Source of the DNA: Actinomycetota bacterium
GTDB lineage: Bacteria; Actinomycetota; Nitriliruptoria; Nitriliruptorales; JAHWKO01
Assembly (NCBI GenBank): GCA_019347855.1
Contig: JAHWKO010000063.1
Location: forward strand, 1 to 13,803
DNA: 13,803 nt
Reading direction: 5' to 3'
Shown: in pieces, positions 12,588-13,803 of the stretch
Position numbering within the stretch: the first letter of the stretch is position 1
Layout of the letters: each line of letters starts with the position of its first letter
Program-made: the position numbers and the translations under genes
Notes under the pieces: generated by a model
Seen by the model: only the letters and a program-made list of their open reading frames with translations
The model's database searches: none
What the model was told of the DNA's origin: nothing

Positions 12588-13610
12588 GTGATCGCCGTCT
12601 CGCAGCGACCGGTCGGCACCACGGGGTACGTCTGGCACACGTTCCCGGACGGTGGCGCGACCTTCCCGACGGACGACGGCGGCTGGGTCTACGTGTCGAA
12701 CAGCGAGGTCCCGGTCGCGGGTGGCGTCGGGGCGGTCCGCTTCGACGCCGACGCGGCGATCGTCGACGCCTACCCGATCCTCACCGGGACGAGCCTCAAC
12801 TGTGCGGGTGGGCCGACCCCGTGGAACACGTGGTTGTCGTGCGAGGAGCACGACGCGGGGCGCGTCTGGGAGTGTGACCCCTTCGGGATCTCGCAGGGCG
12901 TCAACCGGGACGGACTGGGATCGTTCATCCACGAGGCCGCCGCCGTCGACCAGGCCGAACGCCGGGTCTACCTCACCGAGGACATCGAGGACGGCGGGTT
13001 CTACCGCTTCACCTACGACGCCGACGAGGACCTGACCAGCGGGCTCCTGGAGATCGCGTCGGTCGCGGGCGCAGAGGGTGAGGTGGCGGCGGGCGGCGGA
13101 GCGGTCAGCTGGCACGAGGTCCCGAACCCGAACCCCCTGGCGCTCCCCCAGGCGCCATCGCAGCCCGACACCCCAACGAGGTACCAGCTCGAGGCCGCCA
13201 CGCACTTCGACGGGGGCGAGGGCATCTGGTTCGACGCGGGACAGGTGTTCTTCACGACGAAGGGGGACAACCGGGTCTGGGCCTACGACCCCACCAGCCA
13301 GCAGCTCACGGTGATCTACCACGCCGAGGCGCTGTCGGAACCCCCGCTCCGGGGTGTCGACAACCTCACCGTGGCGGAGGTCGGGGACATCTACGTCGCC
13401 GAGGACGGCGACGACATGCAGCTCGTCATGATCACGCCGGACCGGATCGTCGCGCCGTTCCTGCAGGTGATGGGCCATCCCGGATCCGAGCTGGCCGGTC
13501 CCGCGTTCGATCCCTCCGGTACCCGCTTGTACCTCTCGTCGCAGCGGGGCGGCCCGTTCGACGTGGACAGCAGCCAGCCGGGTGCCGGCTTCGCATCACC
13601 TACGAGGTGA
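12588..13610 (+). CDS. Longest uninterrupted PhoX/DUF839 reading frame (body of the broken gene)
   Basis: This is the part of phoX that could still be translated as one piece, 340 codons from a GTG at 12588 to the TGA at 13608-13610. It is not a natural gene start: no ribosome binding site precedes it and conserved family sequence (PYGPVGEPDENGIRLPDGF) begins upstream in the same frame. If made, the product would lack the export signal and end in a non-homologous ASPTR, so it would be cytoplasmic and probably inactive. Automated annotation may call this interval as a DUF839 protein. Confidence 0.4.
   Translation: MIAVSQRPVGTTGYVWHTFPDGGATFPTDDGGWVYVSNSEVPVAGGVGAVRFDADAAIVDAYPILTGTSLNCAGGPTPWNTWLSCEEHDAGRVWECDPFGISQGVNRDGLGSFIHEAAAVDQAERRVYLTEDIEDGGFYRFTYDADEDLTSGLLEIASVAGAEGEVAAGGGAVSWHEVPNPNPLALPQAPSQPDTPTRYQLEAATHFDGGEGIWFDAGQVFFTTKGDNRVWAYDPTSQQLTVIYHAEALSEPPLRGVDNLTVAEVGDIYVAEDGDDMQLVMITPDRIVAPFLQVMGHPGSELAGPAFDPSGTRLYLSSQRGGPFDVDSSQPGAGFASPTR
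13589..13595 (+). other. Frameshift point near the phoX 3' end
   Basis: The main frame reads PGAGFASPTR then stops at 13608-13610, while the conserved continuation RITYEVTGPFR begins with CGC at 13592 in the -1 frame. Adding one C (TTCCGC instead of TTCGC) would give GAGFRITYEVTGPFR without interruption. No slippery heptamer is present, so programmed slippage is unlikely. Confidence 0.75.
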
Positions 13611-13803
13611 CCGGCCCGTTCCGCCAGCCTGGTGGCCAGCCCGCCCCGTCACCGACCGAGACGATGCAGGGGGTCGCCAGCCCGCTCCCGGGGCCGAGCG
13701 ATGGATCCGGAGGCGGCCACCCCGCCACCGGGGCCGGGGCGGCGTTCACGGCCGGGGCGCTGGCCCTGGGCGGTGCGGCGCTGGCCAAGCGCCGGGGGCG
13801 TCA

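Larger units (their letters stand above)
12411..13803 (+). pseudogene. phoX: PhoX/DUF839 family alkaline phosphatase, interrupted, 3' end outside window
   Basis: Starting at GTG 12411 (GAGGG 3 bases upstream), the frame gives a twin-arginine signal RRRQFLRAGAATFGAAAITPAF, then TGA at codon 24 (12480-12482), then SWAHAQ and the mature protein in the same frame. DUF839 hallmarks follow: GIRLPDGF, FPDGGATF, NCAGGPTPWNTWLSCEEHD (C131, C144, E145, E146), SFIHEAAAVD, VYLTED, GGFYRF, GEGIWFDAG, FFTTKGDNRVWAYD, GPAFDPSGTRLYLSSQRGG. Near 13592 the frame slips by one base: the conserved RITYEVTGPFR continues in another frame to the window end, followed by a Pro/Gly-rich linker, PATG, a hydrophobic helix and KRRGR, resembling a wall or membrane anchor. 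Characterised PhoX enzymes are secreted Ca/Fe phosphatases that release phosphate from organic esters, which fits this neighbourhood. The two lesions are a real recent pseudogene or sequence errors; coherent frames on both sides argue that they are recent. Confidence 0.8.

Noticed and set aside
13585..13600. Programmed -1 frameshift in phoX
   Set aside because: No slippery heptamer or clear downstream structure; a single missing C is simpler.

Overview
The window is very GC-rich, with frequent GTG/TTG starts, AGGAGG-type ribosome binding sites, short gaps and mostly TGA stops. The gene families (PIN-PhoH fusion, GlpX as the fructose bisphosphatase, a CadI/ArsI-type metalloenzyme, SenX3/RegX3-like two-component pair, TAT-exported DUF839/PhoX phosphatase) point to an actinobacterium. 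The class cannot be fixed from this sequence; a lineage outside the well-studied mycobacteria and streptomycetes is my inference.

Layout. 1-211: no convincing gene, overlapping palindromes upstream of phoH2. 212-1714 (+): phoH2, PIN RNase fused to PhoH ATPase. 1796-2089 (-): small stand-alone sigma region 4 protein. 2204-4145 (+): an enoyl-CoA hydratase/isomerase-like gene and a tightly coupled chrA chromate transporter. 4172-5012: divergent arsR (-) and arsI/cadI (+) around an operator region holding three copies of the same imperfect dyad. 5150-8022 (+): probable operon glpX, Na+/phosphate cotransporter, PhoU-domain protein. 8029-9000 (-): alpha/beta hydrolase. 9096-9782 (-): canonical phoU. 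9880-11873 (+): response regulator and histidine kinase with a 4-base overlap, divergent from phoU as in Streptomyces phoU/phoRP. 11911-12351 (+): NUDIX hydrolase. 12411-window end (+): a PhoX-type phosphatase gene broken by an in-frame TGA in its TAT signal and a one-base frameshift near its 3' end.

The right two thirds reads as a phosphate-homeostasis neighbourhood: sensing and regulation (PhoU, two-component pair), uptake (Na+/Pi carrier with its own PhoU-like partner), organic phosphate scavenging (PhoX) and an enzyme that releases phosphate (GlpX). The middle is a small metal(loid) island (ArsR, ArsI, next to ChrA). I found no phage, IS element, CRISPR array, tRNA or rRNA. I did not find a clearly new multi-gene system. 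The strongest non-routine signals are the two lesions in phoX, the triple operator between arsR and arsI, the perfect 12-bp inverted repeat between arsI and glpX, the lone sigma region 4 gene with an ECF-like promoter, and two apparently leaderless genes.
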